From Henriciella sp. (GTDB lineage: Bacteria; Pseudomonadota; Alphaproteobacteria; Caulobacterales; Hyphomonadaceae): a DNA stretch of 61,607 nucleotides. Under the pieces are notes generated by a model that saw nothing but the letters and a program-made list of their open reading frames with translations, was not told the DNA's origin and did not search any database. This document shows positions 51,106 through 61,121 of this stretch, one piece after another (within the stretch, counting starts at the first letter, position 1; every line of letters begins with the position of its first letter). The position numbers and the translations under genes were made by a program. Location: contig JAQWGO010000113.1 in assembly GCA_029238175.1 (NCBI GenBank), positions 1 through 61,607 of the forward strand, written 5' to 3'.

Positions 51106-52506
51106 ATGTCGGTTGAAACGTATGAAGTTGATTATTTGATCATTGGCGCAGGTGCCATGGGTATGGCGTTTGCTGACACGATCCTGACCGAAAGTGATAA
51201 AACTGTTCTGATCGTTGATATGCATCACCGCCCGGGTGGCCATTGGAACGACGCTTATCCGTTTGTGACTTTGCATCAACCGTCTGCATATTACGGCGTT
51301 AGCTCCAAAGAGCTTAGCAAAGGTCGCAAGGATGAGACCGGCCTCAATAAGGGCTTGCAAGACCTCGCCACCGGACCTGAAATCATGGCTTATTTTGATG
51401 AGGTGATGCGGTATCAGTTTCTACCCACAGGCCGCGTAACATACCTTTCCATGTGCAAGTATGAAGGCGAAGGCAAGATCAGCGCCCTTATGTCTGATAA
51501 GACATATCAGGTTAAGGTCCGCGAAAAGACTGTCGATGCAACTTGGCTTAAAACAACGGTTCCATCGACGCACACGCCGAGTTTTGAAATCGCGGAAGGC
51601 GTAAAACTGATCCCATTGAACGATCTACCGAAAGTTACCCAGCAGCCTTCAAACTATGTTGTTGTCGGTGGCGGTAAGACTGGAATTGATGCTGTGATCT
51701 GGCTATTAGAAAATCACGTTGACCCGGACATGATCCGCTGGGTCCGACCGCGAGATGCGTGGCTAATGGACCGCGCCAATACCCAACCGAGCGACGAGTT
51801 TTTTATGGCAACCATGGGCGCCCAGGCAGCTCAGATGCAAGCAATCGCAGAGTCTGAATCTGTTACAGATCTTTTTGATCGGCTGGAGGCATCCGGTGTC
51901 TTTGTGCGGATCGATAAAAGTATCCGCCCCCAAATGATGCACGGTGCAACGATTTCGCAGGCTGAGCTGGAGGAGCTTCGCCGGGTTAAAGACGTGATCC
52001 GCATGGGTCGGATTAAGCGCATAGGTCTTGATGAAATTATCTTGGATGAGGGTGCCTTGAATACGACGCCGGATACGCTCTATGTCGATTGCTCTGCCTG
52101 CGCTGTTGGTAATATGGAAGAGCGCCCAATCTTTGAAGGCGACACGCTTTACTTACAGACTGTACGCGTTGTTCAGCCCGTTTTCAGCGCCGCCTTTATT
52201 GCGCATATCGACCTGACACGTGACAATGACGAAGAAAAGAACCGTCTCTGTCAGATCGTACCATTGCCAAACCATGATACAGATTGGTTGCGCATGCAGG
52301 CTGCCTTTATGATGAACCAATACACATGGTCTCAAGAAAAAGATTTGCGCGACTGGACATTAAACAACCGCCTCGATGGCTACAGCCGAATGGTCGCGAA
52401 TGTGAAGCCAGAAGAGACTGAAAAAGTGGCTCTTCTAAAATCCATGCGTGCTAATTCGATGGCAGCGGTTTTGAAGTTACAAAACTATATTGCAGAACTC
52501 GCCTAA
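51106..52506 (+). CDS. FAD/NAD(P)-binding oxidoreductase (flavin monooxygenase-like)
   Basis: VDYLIIGAGAMGMAFADTIL; second Rossmann YVVVGGGKTGIDAVIWLL. Confidence 0.85.
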   Translation: MSVETYEVDYLIIGAGAMGMAFADTILTESDKTVLIVDMHHRPGGHWNDAYPFVTLHQPSAYYGVSSKELSKGRKDETGLNKGLQDLATGPEIMAYFDEVMRYQFLPTGRVTYLSMCKYEGEGKISALMSDKTYQVKVREKTVDATWLKTTVPSTHTPSFEIAEGVKLIPLNDLPKVTQQPSNYVVVGGGKTGIDAVIWLLENHVDPDMIRWVRPRDAWLMDRANTQPSDEFFMATMGAQAAQMQAIAESESVTDLFDRLEASGVFVRIDKSIRPQMMHGATISQAELEELRRVKDVIRMGRIKRIGLDEIILDEGALNTTPDTLYVDCSACAVGNMEERPIFEGDTLYLQTVRVVQPVFSAAFIAHIDLTRDNDEEKNRLCQIVPLPNHDTDWLRMQAAFMMNQYTWSQEKDLRDWTLNNRLDGYSRMVANVKPEETEKVALLKSMRANSMAAVLKLQNYIAELA

Positions 52507-52703
52507 GCGTCCTCTTGCTCTTGACGATCAACAACACAATAGCCGCGGCGTGGGTCTAATCCATGCAGCGGCGCGCTAGGATGCTCTGCGGCATTTACGG
52601 CGTCGCTATAGGTCGCAAACGGTCCATGCTCATGCGTTGAGGTGATCAGAAAGAAGCGTCCAGTTTGGGTCGCTTCGTGTGCATAATGGCTTTTCGGATA
52701 CAT
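52503..52703 (-). CDS. hypothetical small protein
   Basis: 66-aa ORF directly abutting the flavoprotein gene. Confidence 0.4.
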   Translation of the reverse strand: MYPKSHYAHEATQTGRFFLITSTHEHGPFATYSDAVNAAEHPSAPLHGLDPRRGYCVVDRQEQEDA

Positions 52704-52795
52704 GCGGTATCCTCCAGTCTATGCCCTAGCCCAATTAGGAAACTGGCTGATTCGTGTGACCGGAATGTGGCTGCTTTATTCAGCTTACATCTAAC

Positions 52796-53344
52796 TTAAA
52801 ACGAAATTTCAAGCATCGTGCCCGGGGTACTTACCGCTAGCACTTTAAGCATATCATCTTGCGAGACTGCGACGCAGCCTTCGGTCGGGCGATAGTCAGG
52901 TTGTGCAAGGTGAAAGAAAATCGCGCTTCCTAGGCCCGGCACCACAGGATGATCATTATGCCCCAGCTCTACAATCAGGTCATAAGCATGATCATCACGC
53001 CACAACCTCTCGTGGCTCGCCTCGAACGGTCGGGTCACAGGGCGATTATACAGCCTGTGGCTGGCATCATCGCACCAGCCATCAATTTCCCGCAGTGGCA
53101 CAACCGGAAGCCCAGTATCAGGACGGGCTAATCGGTCCGGCCGGTAAAACACCCGTTTCATAGCCCACGCCCCAAGCGGGCTGGCGCCGTCACCTTCACG
53201 TTTTTGCAATGCGCCAACAATGCCGCCTTTACCTAAAACGCAACGGCAAGTTATACCCAAGCCAGAAAACTTGCCGCGGGCAGTGGCAGTAAATAATTTC
53301 GTGGCCATATGATCGATCACGAGGCGCTCTCCTTTTTGTGACAT
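52796..53344 (-). CDS. L,D-transpeptidase (YkuD)-family protein
   Basis: GKGGIVGALQKREGDGASPLGAW...IFFHLAQPDYRPTEGCVAVSQDDM. Confidence 0.9.
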   Translation of the reverse strand: MSQKGERLVIDHMATKLFTATARGKFSGLGITCRCVLGKGGIVGALQKREGDGASPLGAWAMKRVFYRPDRLARPDTGLPVVPLREIDGWCDDASHRLYNRPVTRPFEASHERLWRDDHAYDLIVELGHNDHPVVPGLGSAIFFHLAQPDYRPTEGCVAVSQDDMLKVLAVSTPGTMLEISF

Positions 53345-53415
53345 CGCCTGATCAAGCGTGTAGTGAAGTCTTTGTTCTCAATGTCTATTTGGGGCGAATG
53401 ACAAGGGAGACAGTC

Positions 53416-54102
53416 ATGGCTGTATCAAAAACAATTCTTCTGGTCGATGATGACGATGATCTACGAGAAGCACTGGCCGAACAATTCGACCTCTATGAAG
53501 GCTTCACTGTGATTCAGGCTCCGAACGCCACGACCGGCGTGAAACTCGCTGAGGCAGAACGTTGTGATCTAATCCTGCTGGATGTCGACATGCCCGATAT
53601 GGACGGTCGCGAAGCTTGCAAGCTGATGCGTGCGAAAGGGGTTCGTGCGCCTATCATTATGCTCACAGGTCAAGACAGCGATGCTGACACAATCCTAGGC
53701 CTCGATAGCGGCGCGAATGATTATGTCACAAAGCCCTTCAAGTTCTCCGTCCTCTTGGCCCGTGTCCGCGCCCATCTGCGTAGCTTTGAACAAAGCGAAG
53801 ACGCGACATTTGACGTCGGGCCCTATGAATTCCGCCCAAGCATGAAGCTGCTTGTACGTGAAGATGACCGCAAAATCCGTCTGACGGAAAAAGAAACGAA
53901 CATCCTGAAATACCTGTACCGGGCCAGTGGAAAGTCTGTCGCGCGCGATGAATTGCTGTCGGAGGTCTGGGGCTATAATGCTGCGGTCACAACACATACA
54001 CTAGAAACGCATATTTACCGCTTGCGTCAAAAGATTGAGCCTGACCCAGCCAACGCGCGGCTTCTTCTGACCGAGGCTGGCGGGTATCGCCTCGCGCCTT
54101 AA
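53416..54102 (+). CDS. OmpR/PhoB-type response regulator
   Basis: ILLVDDDDDLREAL; LLDVDMPDMDG; winged-helix C-terminus THTLETHIYRLRQKIE. Confidence 0.95.
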   Translation: MAVSKTILLVDDDDDLREALAEQFDLYEGFTVIQAPNATTGVKLAEAERCDLILLDVDMPDMDGREACKLMRAKGVRAPIIMLTGQDSDADTILGLDSGANDYVTKPFKFSVLLARVRAHLRSFEQSEDATFDVGPYEFRPSMKLLVREDDRKIRLTEKETNILKYLYRASGKSVARDELLSEVWGYNAAVTTHTLETHIYRLRQKIEPDPANARLLLTEAGGYRLAP

Positions 54103-54128
54103 TTGCGGTCACGCGTGATGGAGCACAA

Positions 54129-54980
54129 ATGACACTGGTAAAGCTACGCTCTGGCGTAACGTTAGAGATTGAGATTTCTGGCACTGCCGGTGCCCCACTT
54201 ATGGTGCTGGTTCCCGGCGCGGGTGCGCCGCTTGATTTTTGGCATCCAAGCTATGTCGACGCTTTGATCGAAAGCGGGTTTAGAGTGCTGCGTTTTAATC
54301 ACCGCGACACCGGACTGTCGGATCATTTTGACGAAGCATATTCCATTGATGTCTTGATCTCAGAGATGTGGGAACTGATCGACCGGTTCGAAGCCGGGAC
54401 AGTGCATCTGACCGGCCACTCAATGGGCAGCTATATGGGTGTAATTTCGATGCTAGATAAGCGGCATCGCTTGAGCAGTGTAACCGCAATTTCCGCTGGC
54501 CCAACTACGGATCAGTCGCGTTATTCAGAGCTTCGAATGATACCGCCAGATCCATCGACATGGGGCGTTTTAATCGAGAACACACCTAGCGGTAATCTGT
54601 CAGCTGATCTTACAGGCTGGATGAAAAGCTGGCGGTTTTTGAACGGCGATGTCGAGTTTGATCAAGAGCATGCGCTTGCCTATACAAAAGCGCTGTATCG
54701 AGGCGATCCACGCAATGCCCAAGTCGCCGTGAATCATGTCCACGCGATGACGACGCTTCGTGCTGATCTTTCTGATCGACTTGCTGGAACAAAAACGCCG
54801 CTTTTGGTTTTGCATGGTGAGAAAGATCCACTTGTCCCTCTCAGTCATGGTCAAGCGCTACAGCGGATCGTGCCCGAAGCGCAGATATCGGTCTTAAATT
54901 CAGCGGGGCATATGTTTTTCAATGGGCACGTCTGGAAGAATATTGTTGCAGTACAAACGGCGTTTATAGAGGGGCTTTAA
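54129..54980 (+). CDS. alpha/beta hydrolase
   Basis: VPGAGAPLDFW; TGHSMGSYMG; VLHGEKDPLVP. Confidence 0.92.
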   Translation: MTLVKLRSGVTLEIEISGTAGAPLMVLVPGAGAPLDFWHPSYVDALIESGFRVLRFNHRDTGLSDHFDEAYSIDVLISEMWELIDRFEAGTVHLTGHSMGSYMGVISMLDKRHRLSSVTAISAGPTTDQSRYSELRMIPPDPSTWGVLIENTPSGNLSADLTGWMKSWRFLNGDVEFDQEHALAYTKALYRGDPRNAQVAVNHVHAMTTLRADLSDRLAGTKTPLLVLHGEKDPLVPLSHGQALQRIVPEAQISVLNSAGHMFFNGHVWKNIVAVQTAFIEGL

Positions 54981-55833
54981 GCTCGAGTTTCCGGCGCATC
55001 TTCAGCTGAGCTAACAAGCCTTTTCGATAGGTATCTCATAACCGTTCTAATACGGTGTAAGTTACGCTGTTCGGGTAAGCAGCCAACAATCAGACGATAC
55101 TTAGAATCGATTGTCTTATCTGAGATCAGTTTAAGGCGTTCATCCTGGTCACCCAAAAAGCTTGGCAGAACACCGACGCCGTTTCCTGACAGGATCATTT
55201 CCCGTGTCGCCAGAACCCCGTCAATCGCGGCTATAACGCTTGCCTCTGGATACGCTTGAAGGGTGTGCTTTGGCACGGTTGTTTCGCTCGGACTGGCCCA
55301 AAAGTGTAGAATGGGTCCATCGCTATCGGCCCGTCGATACAAACCAAATGGAATTGGACCTAAATCAACCGTATGCATCGCATCTTGTGGATGCTGCGAA
55401 ATGCGGATCACGATGTCGGCTTCGTATCTTGATAAATCGACTAAGCGGTTTGAGGTTGTGAACTCCAAGAATAAGTCTGGATGTGCTGTGATCAACTCAA
55501 AAAGCTGGGCTGAAAACGCCGATAGAATATGCTCTGATAGCGATATGCGAACTTTGCCATGCGTAAAACGCTTGTCACCATAATCGGGTTGAATATCGGT
55601 AAGTTCTTGTTCCGCACGCTCACCGGCGGACAATATGCGCCTGCCTTCCTCGGTCGGTTTCAACCGACCTGAGGCTCGATCGAATAGTTGTATTTCAAGC
55701 CTTTTTCTACGCGCTCTAATCGCCGTGCGACCGTCGTACGATCAATTCCAAGGCTGTGGGCTGCCGTATCGAACGATCCCGCGCGCATCAATGCGAGCAA
55801 GATTGGCATGTCTGCCCATAGTGGAATATTCAT
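54977..55833 (-). pseudogene. LysR-family regulator split by an apparent 1-nt frameshift near 55696
   Basis: HTH part MNIPLWADMPILLALMRAGSFDTAAHSLGIDRTTVARRLERVEKGL (frame 1) continues as LFDRASGRLKPTEEGRRILSAGERAEQEL in frame 2 if one G is restored. Confidence 0.9.
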
Positions 55834-55932
55834 TTGTGCATTTTTGCCCATCGCTGTGCAATCATTCGCATTGTCTGGCAGAAACGCAAGCTGTATCTCG
55901 CACTCAGCAGAAACATTATAAAGGCAAATCAA

Positions 55933-56352
55933 ATGAAAACGCTTTTCCAAATAGCAGTAGGCGCGCTGACAGCAATCGGTATTAGCGCATGCGCGGTTGC
56001 AGAACCTGCCAAGACAGACATGACCGCGATGGCCATGGATACACCAGTCTACATGATCGCTCAAATCCAGATTGAAGACCAAGATAAGTTTTTCAACGAG
56101 TACGGCCCAGCGGCGGCGCCGTCTGTGTTTGGTTCAGGCGGTAAAGTCCTAGTTGCAACCCCAACCGTTAATTCGCTTGAAGGTGACTGGGTTGGTAACT
56201 GGACAGTTGTTATTGAGTTCCCATCCGAAGAGGCTGCATTGTCAGATTGGTACGCCTCAGAATCTTACGCCAGCGCTATCGATATTCGCATGGCAGCAAC
56301 ATCAGCCGGAAACATGGTCATCGCACCCGGTTTCGTGCCTCCCAAGCAATAG
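55933..56352 (+). CDS. DUF1330-like secreted lipoprotein
   Basis: Lipobox ISAC; YMIAQIQIEDQDKFFNEYGPAAAPS; WTVVIEFPSEEAALSDWYASESYAS. Confidence 0.88.
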   Translation: MKTLFQIAVGALTAIGISACAVAEPAKTDMTAMAMDTPVYMIAQIQIEDQDKFFNEYGPAAAPSVFGSGGKVLVATPTVNSLEGDWVGNWTVVIEFPSEEAALSDWYASESYASAIDIRMAATSAGNMVIAPGFVPPKQ

Positions 56353-56434
56353 AATTGCTCCTCCCAGAAGTTCAATTGCAATGCCTGTCTCGGTGCGCGA
56401 CCGAGGCAGGCTTTTTGAGCATCGAAGAGCCGCT

Positions 56435-57943
56435 TTAAGCGCTTGCCTTGAGAATGCGGCGACGTTGAACGCTACTTGGGATGTTTAGGCTCTCGCGATA
56501 CTTTGCAACTGTTCGGCGGGCGATTTCGATGCCGAATTCGGTAAGGATTTCGACGATTTTATCGTCAGAGAGCACTTTTGCCCCTTCATCATCAATCAGT
56601 TGCTTGATCCGGTGACGAACAGCTTCGGCAGAGTGGGCTTCGCCGCCGCCGGTTGCTGGGATTGAGGCTGAGAAAAAGTATTTTAGCTCAAACAAGCCGC
56701 GCGGTGTCGACATGTATTTATTGCTCGTCACGCGGCTAACCGTTGACTCGTGCATTTCGATTGCATCGGCAACTTGCTTCAAGTTGAGCGGGCGAAGGTG
56801 TGCGACACCATGCGCGAAAAACGCGTCCTGCTGGCGGACAATCTCGCTTGATACTTTCAGGATTGTGCGCGCGCGCTGGTCGAGCGATTTGATCAACCAT
56901 GTCGCATTTGCAGCGCATTCAGAAATAAACTCTTTTTCCTGATCGCGCATGGGTAGGGCGCTGACCTCAGAATAGTAAGCTTTATCCATCAGTACGCGCG
57001 GTAGCGTTTCTGAGTTTAGTTCAACCGCGAACATACCATTCGGAAGCTCCCGAATGAACACATCTGGGGCAACGGCAATAGTCGCTTCGCTAGAAAATCC
57101 TGATGCGGGGCGCGGGCTAAGCGTTCGCAACTCTACAAGAATGTCCATGACGTCTTCTTTATCGACGCCGCATGTCTCAGATAGACCTTTGATATCGTGC
57201 TTTGCCGCGAGATGCAGATTATCGAGGAAACACTTCATCACAGGGTCGAGGCGGTCGCGTTCCTTGAGTTGAAGCGCCAGACATTCGGTCAGATCGCGTG
57301 CCATAACACCGGTTGGATCGAAGCCTTGGCAAACTTCGAGCACAGCAAGAACGTTTGCTTCGTCGGCGCCAAGGGCCTTTGCCGTTTCGGCGAGGTCGAC
57401 TTTGCAATAACCGGCATCATCCGTTTCATCGATTAGACGCGAGCCTATCAGACGATCAGCTTGGCTGAGGCCGGACATGTTCAGTTGATCGTGCAGATGT
57501 TGGTGCAGGCTTTTCTCTGAAGTGAGTGTGCCTTCAAAATCAAAGCCTTCAGAGCTGCCTGAGCCACCAGAGCCGACTTGAGACCAATCGGTGCTTGCGG
57601 ATGGTCCACTCATAGAATTGGATGATTGTGCCTCATCAGAGCCTGTCCCAGACTCGTACATATCGGTGCTAGAAGCATCGACAGCGTCATGGGCTTCTTT
57701 CATCCCATTGGAACCGTCGAGCGCAAGCTCTTCGCGGCCCGCACCTTTGTCTTCTGTGCCTTCGTAATCACCAGATTCGGCATTCTCACTGCGTTCAAGC
57801 AGCGGATTGCGTTCGATCTCTTCGGCAACGAACTCAGCGAGTTCGATATTTGAAAGCTGCAACAGTTTAATCGCCTGTTGCAATTGAGGGGTCATCACCA
57901 AGGATTGCCCCTGGCGCATATCTAAGCGTTGATGAGCAGCCAT
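56435..57943 (-). CDS. rpoN: RNA polymerase sigma-54 factor
   Basis: QSLVMTPQLQQAIKLLQLSNIEL; RPLNLKQVADAIEMHESTVSRVTSNKYM; ARRTVAKYRESLNIPSS. Confidence 0.97.
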   Translation of the reverse strand: MAAHQRLDMRQGQSLVMTPQLQQAIKLLQLSNIELAEFVAEEIERNPLLERSENAESGDYEGTEDKGAGREELALDGSNGMKEAHDAVDASSTDMYESGTGSDEAQSSNSMSGPSASTDWSQVGSGGSGSSEGFDFEGTLTSEKSLHQHLHDQLNMSGLSQADRLIGSRLIDETDDAGYCKVDLAETAKALGADEANVLAVLEVCQGFDPTGVMARDLTECLALQLKERDRLDPVMKCFLDNLHLAAKHDIKGLSETCGVDKEDVMDILVELRTLSPRPASGFSSEATIAVAPDVFIRELPNGMFAVELNSETLPRVLMDKAYYSEVSALPMRDQEKEFISECAANATWLIKSLDQRARTILKVSSEIVRQQDAFFAHGVAHLRPLNLKQVADAIEMHESTVSRVTSNKYMSTPRGLFELKYFFSASIPATGGGEAHSAEAVRHRIKQLIDDEGAKVLSDDKIVEILTEFGIEIARRTVAKYRESLNIPSSVQRRRILKASA

Positions 57944-57952
57944 CGTTCGCGC

Positions 57953-58687
57953 CTATGCCGCAAATCGCTGGCCGAGATAGACCCGGCGAACGTCTTCATT
58001 CGCAAGGACATCAGTTGGCGTTCCATCGAACAACACCGCGCCTTCATAAATGATTGAAGCACGGTCAACAATTTCGAGCGTTTCGCGCACTTGGTGATCC
58101 GTGATCAACACGCCGAGACCGCGCTCTTTTAAGTAGCCAATCAAGTCAGAAATATCTGAGATGGCGAGCGGGTCGATGCCCGTGAAAGGTTCATCTAAAA
58201 GCATGAAGCTTGGTTTTGATGCTAGTGCGCGAGCAATCTCAACACGGCGGCGTTCACCGCCCGAGAGGCTGGTTGAGGGCTGCTTGCGAAGGTGTGTAAT
58301 GTTTAGCTCTTCAAGCAGCGCTTCAACCTGGTTGCGGCGTTCGGTCTTATCTTTTTCGATCAGTTCAACGACGGCCATGATGTTGTCTTCAACGCTCATG
58401 CCGCGAAAAATACTGGCTTCTTGAGGCAAGTAGCCGAGCCCAAGGCGCGCACGTTGATACATTGGAAGCGCTGTTACATCTGCGCCGTCAATGCGGATTT
58501 CCCCGCCATCAGCCCCGATCAAGCCCATGATCATATAGAAGCAGGTCGTCTTGCCCGCACCATTGGGGCCAAGCAGGCCAACGATTTCACCGCGTTGAAG
58601 GTTGAGCGAAACATCATGGACAACCTGACGCTTACCAAATGTCTTGGCGAGTCCGGTTGCGACAAGGCCTGTGCCGGTCTGATCCAT
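57953..58687 (-). CDS. lptB: LPS export ABC transporter ATP-binding protein
   Basis: GPNGAGKTTCFYMIMGL; LSGGERRRVEIARAL; LPQEASIFRG. Confidence 0.97.
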   Translation of the reverse strand: MDQTGTGLVATGLAKTFGKRQVVHDVSLNLQRGEIVGLLGPNGAGKTTCFYMIMGLIGADGGEIRIDGADVTALPMYQRARLGLGYLPQEASIFRGMSVEDNIMAVVELIEKDKTERRNQVEALLEELNITHLRKQPSTSLSGGERRRVEIARALASKPSFMLLDEPFTGIDPLAISDISDLIGYLKERGLGVLITDHQVRETLEIVDRASIIYEGAVLFDGTPTDVLANEDVRRVYLGQRFAA

Positions 58688-58773
58688 CTGTTTATTGCTC
58701 CCTCTGACGGTGACGTCTGGTTAAGCCTCTAGAATAACAGGCTTAAAATCAGTTTAGAGTGATAGATCGAATT

Positions 58774-59283
58774 TTACTGATCATCATCTTCGTTTGGTAT
58801 GATAACCATATTGACCTGACTGTCGCCGCCATCAAGTGTTGTCTTGCCAGCGGTCAGTTCCATTACAAGGCGATTACCCTTCGCGACGTCTTCGCCGCGG
58901 ATAAGGATAACATTGCCTGTCAAGGTGATCGTGTCGGTCGCAGCGTTGTAAATGCCAAGGTCGCCCGTCGCTTTAAGGTCAGGCGTGATGTAGAAAACTT
59001 CACCCCGCGCGGTCATGCTTTTTATGTCACCAAAGCCTGATGTTGGGCCTGATCCAGTATTACCCGCAACGCCGCCATATTCGAGAGTCACAACGTCAGA
59101 TCTCAACCGCGCATCACCTTGCGTGATGTCCACATTGTCAATCAGAATGACTTTGCGTTCCTTATCCAGAACTTCAGAGCGATCAGCTTTGACGCGGATT
59201 GGGCCGCCTTCTCCTGAAACCTGCGCTACCGCTGGAAGAGCGAAAGAAAGAGCCGCTAGCGCGCCCGCAAAATACTTAAACAT
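58774..59283 (-). CDS. lptA: LptA/OstA family LPS transport periplasmic protein
   Basis: OstA-like VKADRSEVLDKERKVILIDNVDITQGDARLRSD; synteny. Confidence 0.92.
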   Translation of the reverse strand: MFKYFAGALAALSFALPAVAQVSGEGGPIRVKADRSEVLDKERKVILIDNVDITQGDARLRSDVVTLEYGGVAGNTGSGPTSGFGDIKSMTARGEVFYITPDLKATGDLGIYNAATDTITLTGNVILIRGEDVAKGNRLVMELTAGKTTLDGGDSQVNMVIIPNEDDDQ

Positions 59284-59293
59284 CAAATCACCC

Positions 59294-59974
59294 TTAGTTC
59301 TCTTCATTATCGTCTTCAGGCGCGTTGCGGCCACCTGGATAGATTGTCATATCGACATTGCCGCGCAAAATCACGCGGTCACCATCGTCTACTATTTCAT
59401 AGGAGTCAGCACGCACATCGCCAAGGGGGCCATTGCCGCTCAATGGTTCCAATCCTTGGACACGCCCTTCCTGAACGAAGGCACGAGCTGCCGTCGTCGT
59501 AAATTCGTATCCGTCTCCGTCACGCACCTTAACGGCTTCAAACAGGTCCAAATACTCTTCTTTTTGGTGATACGTTCCTGTCGGCGCTTCGACGTCAGTC
59601 CCGGCATCATCAACCATTCGTGGGTTGGTTAGGTCAATAATGCTTGGGTCGGCGCGCCTGCGACGTGCGGTATCGGCGGTGATCACGAATGCTTCGCCCG
59701 CAATGTTGCGCCCAGTAAAGCGCGCATTGACCATCGTTACAACTTGATCAGCAGGGATATCTTCGACGCCAGATCCCACACTTGAGAATGTACTTGCAGC
59801 GATTGGGCCAATCATAACGCCAGCGGAGATCGCCGCACCGGCGACAAACAGCATTCGGATTAGCCCCACGAGAGACGAACGCTTGCGCGCCTGCTCTAAC
59901 GTCATCTGACGTTGCGGTGCCCAATTCAATAGGCTTTCAGGGGAGGCGACAGCATTACTCACAGTATGCGTCAT
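59294..59974 (-). CDS. lptC: LPS export ABC transporter periplasmic protein LptC
   Basis: Single N-terminal TM, ARFTGRNIAGEAFVITADTARR; upstream of lptA. Confidence 0.85.
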   Translation of the reverse strand: MTHTVSNAVASPESLLNWAPQRQMTLEQARKRSSLVGLIRMLFVAGAAISAGVMIGPIAASTFSSVGSGVEDIPADQVVTMVNARFTGRNIAGEAFVITADTARRRRADPSIIDLTNPRMVDDAGTDVEAPTGTYHQKEEYLDLFEAVKVRDGDGYEFTTTAARAFVQEGRVQGLEPLSGNGPLGDVRADSYEIVDDGDRVILRGNVDMTIYPGGRNAPEDDNEEN

Positions 59975-60034
59975 AAGCTAGAAACTGAAACAAGAACAGC
60001 GCTTTCATCGTGACAGTTCAGTCACGCAATAACC

Positions 60035-60649
60035 TTAGCTATGGGCGAATATATCGTTGCTTTCCCAGCCCTTTAGATCAAGCTCGGCCCGCACGGGAAG
60101 AAATTTAAAGCAAGCATTCGCCAAATCGACGCGCCCTTCGCGTTCAAGCATCTTAAGCAAGCCCTGCCGAATTTCGTGCAAGTAAAGGACATCACTCGCC
60201 GCATATTGAAGCTGTAAGTCAGTCAGCTCAACCGCGCCCCAATCTGAAGATTGCTGCGACTTATCCATGCTCGCGCCAACAATTTCTCGTGTGACATCTT
60301 TAAGGCCGTGACGGTCAGTATAAGTACGCGCAAGTTTTGAAGCGATTTTTGTGCACCAGATTGGCGCGCAAGTTATGCCAAGCCATTTCTGCATCATTGC
60401 AACATCAAAACGCGCAAAGTGGAAAATCTTCAGCACTTTAGGATCAGCCATCATGGCTTTCAGGTTCGGGCAGTCAAAGCTGCGCTCCAGCTGAACCACA
60501 TGTGCGGTCCCATCGCCTGCGGATATCTGCACGACGCAGAGTGCATCCCTAACGGGGTTTAGGCCCATTGCTTCTGTATCAACGGCGATGACTGAACCAA
60601 GGTCCAGATCTTTGGGCAAATCGCCCTCGTGCAGCGTAATCTTATTCAT
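60035..60649 (-). CDS. rnd: ribonuclease D
   Basis: IAVDTEAMGL; KIFHFARFDVAMMQ; QLQYAASDVLYL DnaQ-like motifs. Confidence 0.92.
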   Translation of the reverse strand: MNKITLHEGDLPKDLDLGSVIAVDTEAMGLNPVRDALCVVQISAGDGTAHVVQLERSFDCPNLKAMMADPKVLKIFHFARFDVAMMQKWLGITCAPIWCTKIASKLARTYTDRHGLKDVTREIVGASMDKSQQSSDWGAVELTDLQLQYAASDVLYLHEIRQGLLKMLEREGRVDLANACFKFLPVRAELDLKGWESNDIFAHS

Positions 60650-60784
60650 GGTCGCGAAATACGCGTGACCAAAGGGAATAGCAAGCCTTGTGGCTCAATC
60701 TGCTATGACTCGAGAAATTCCTGCAAATTGCCGACATCGCCGCTTGCCATGTTCACTTCATATTATTAGGGCTTTGACGCTCGC

Positions 60785-60875
60785 GGAGAGGTGGCCGAGT
60801 GGCTGAAGGCGCTCCCCTGCTAAGGGAGTATACGTGATAAGCGTATCGAGGGTTCGAATCCCTTCCTCTCCGCCA
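60785..60875 (+). tRNA. tRNA-Ser (anticodon GCT)
   Basis: GGAGAGG/CCTCTCC acceptor, GGTTCGAATCC T-arm, long variable arm, CCA encoded; anticodon at 60819-60821. Confidence 0.97.
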
Positions 60876-61121
60876 CTTATTTCTTGTACAGCACTGTTAA
60901 TACCAGATATAAATTAAATTGGCCTGATTATATCCCCCCTCTTATCCCCCCTGCCTGCTTTGCTAGGCGCTTATTTTTCGGTAGGAAAATATATGAGTTG
61001 GGAAGATTCTCCGGATTATGGCTCAGTCCATTGGACGCCAGCCGATAGGTTGGCCTTGCGAGTAATAGCGTTTTGCACCGTCTACGTGTTGAGCATGATT
61101 GGGGTAGGCGTCTTCGTCGCT

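Noticed and set aside
60920-60960. Repeated TATCCCCC tract as a phage att site
   Set aside because: Does not match the tRNA 3' end and no second copy or integrase is visible within the window; kept only as part of the island-boundary speculation.
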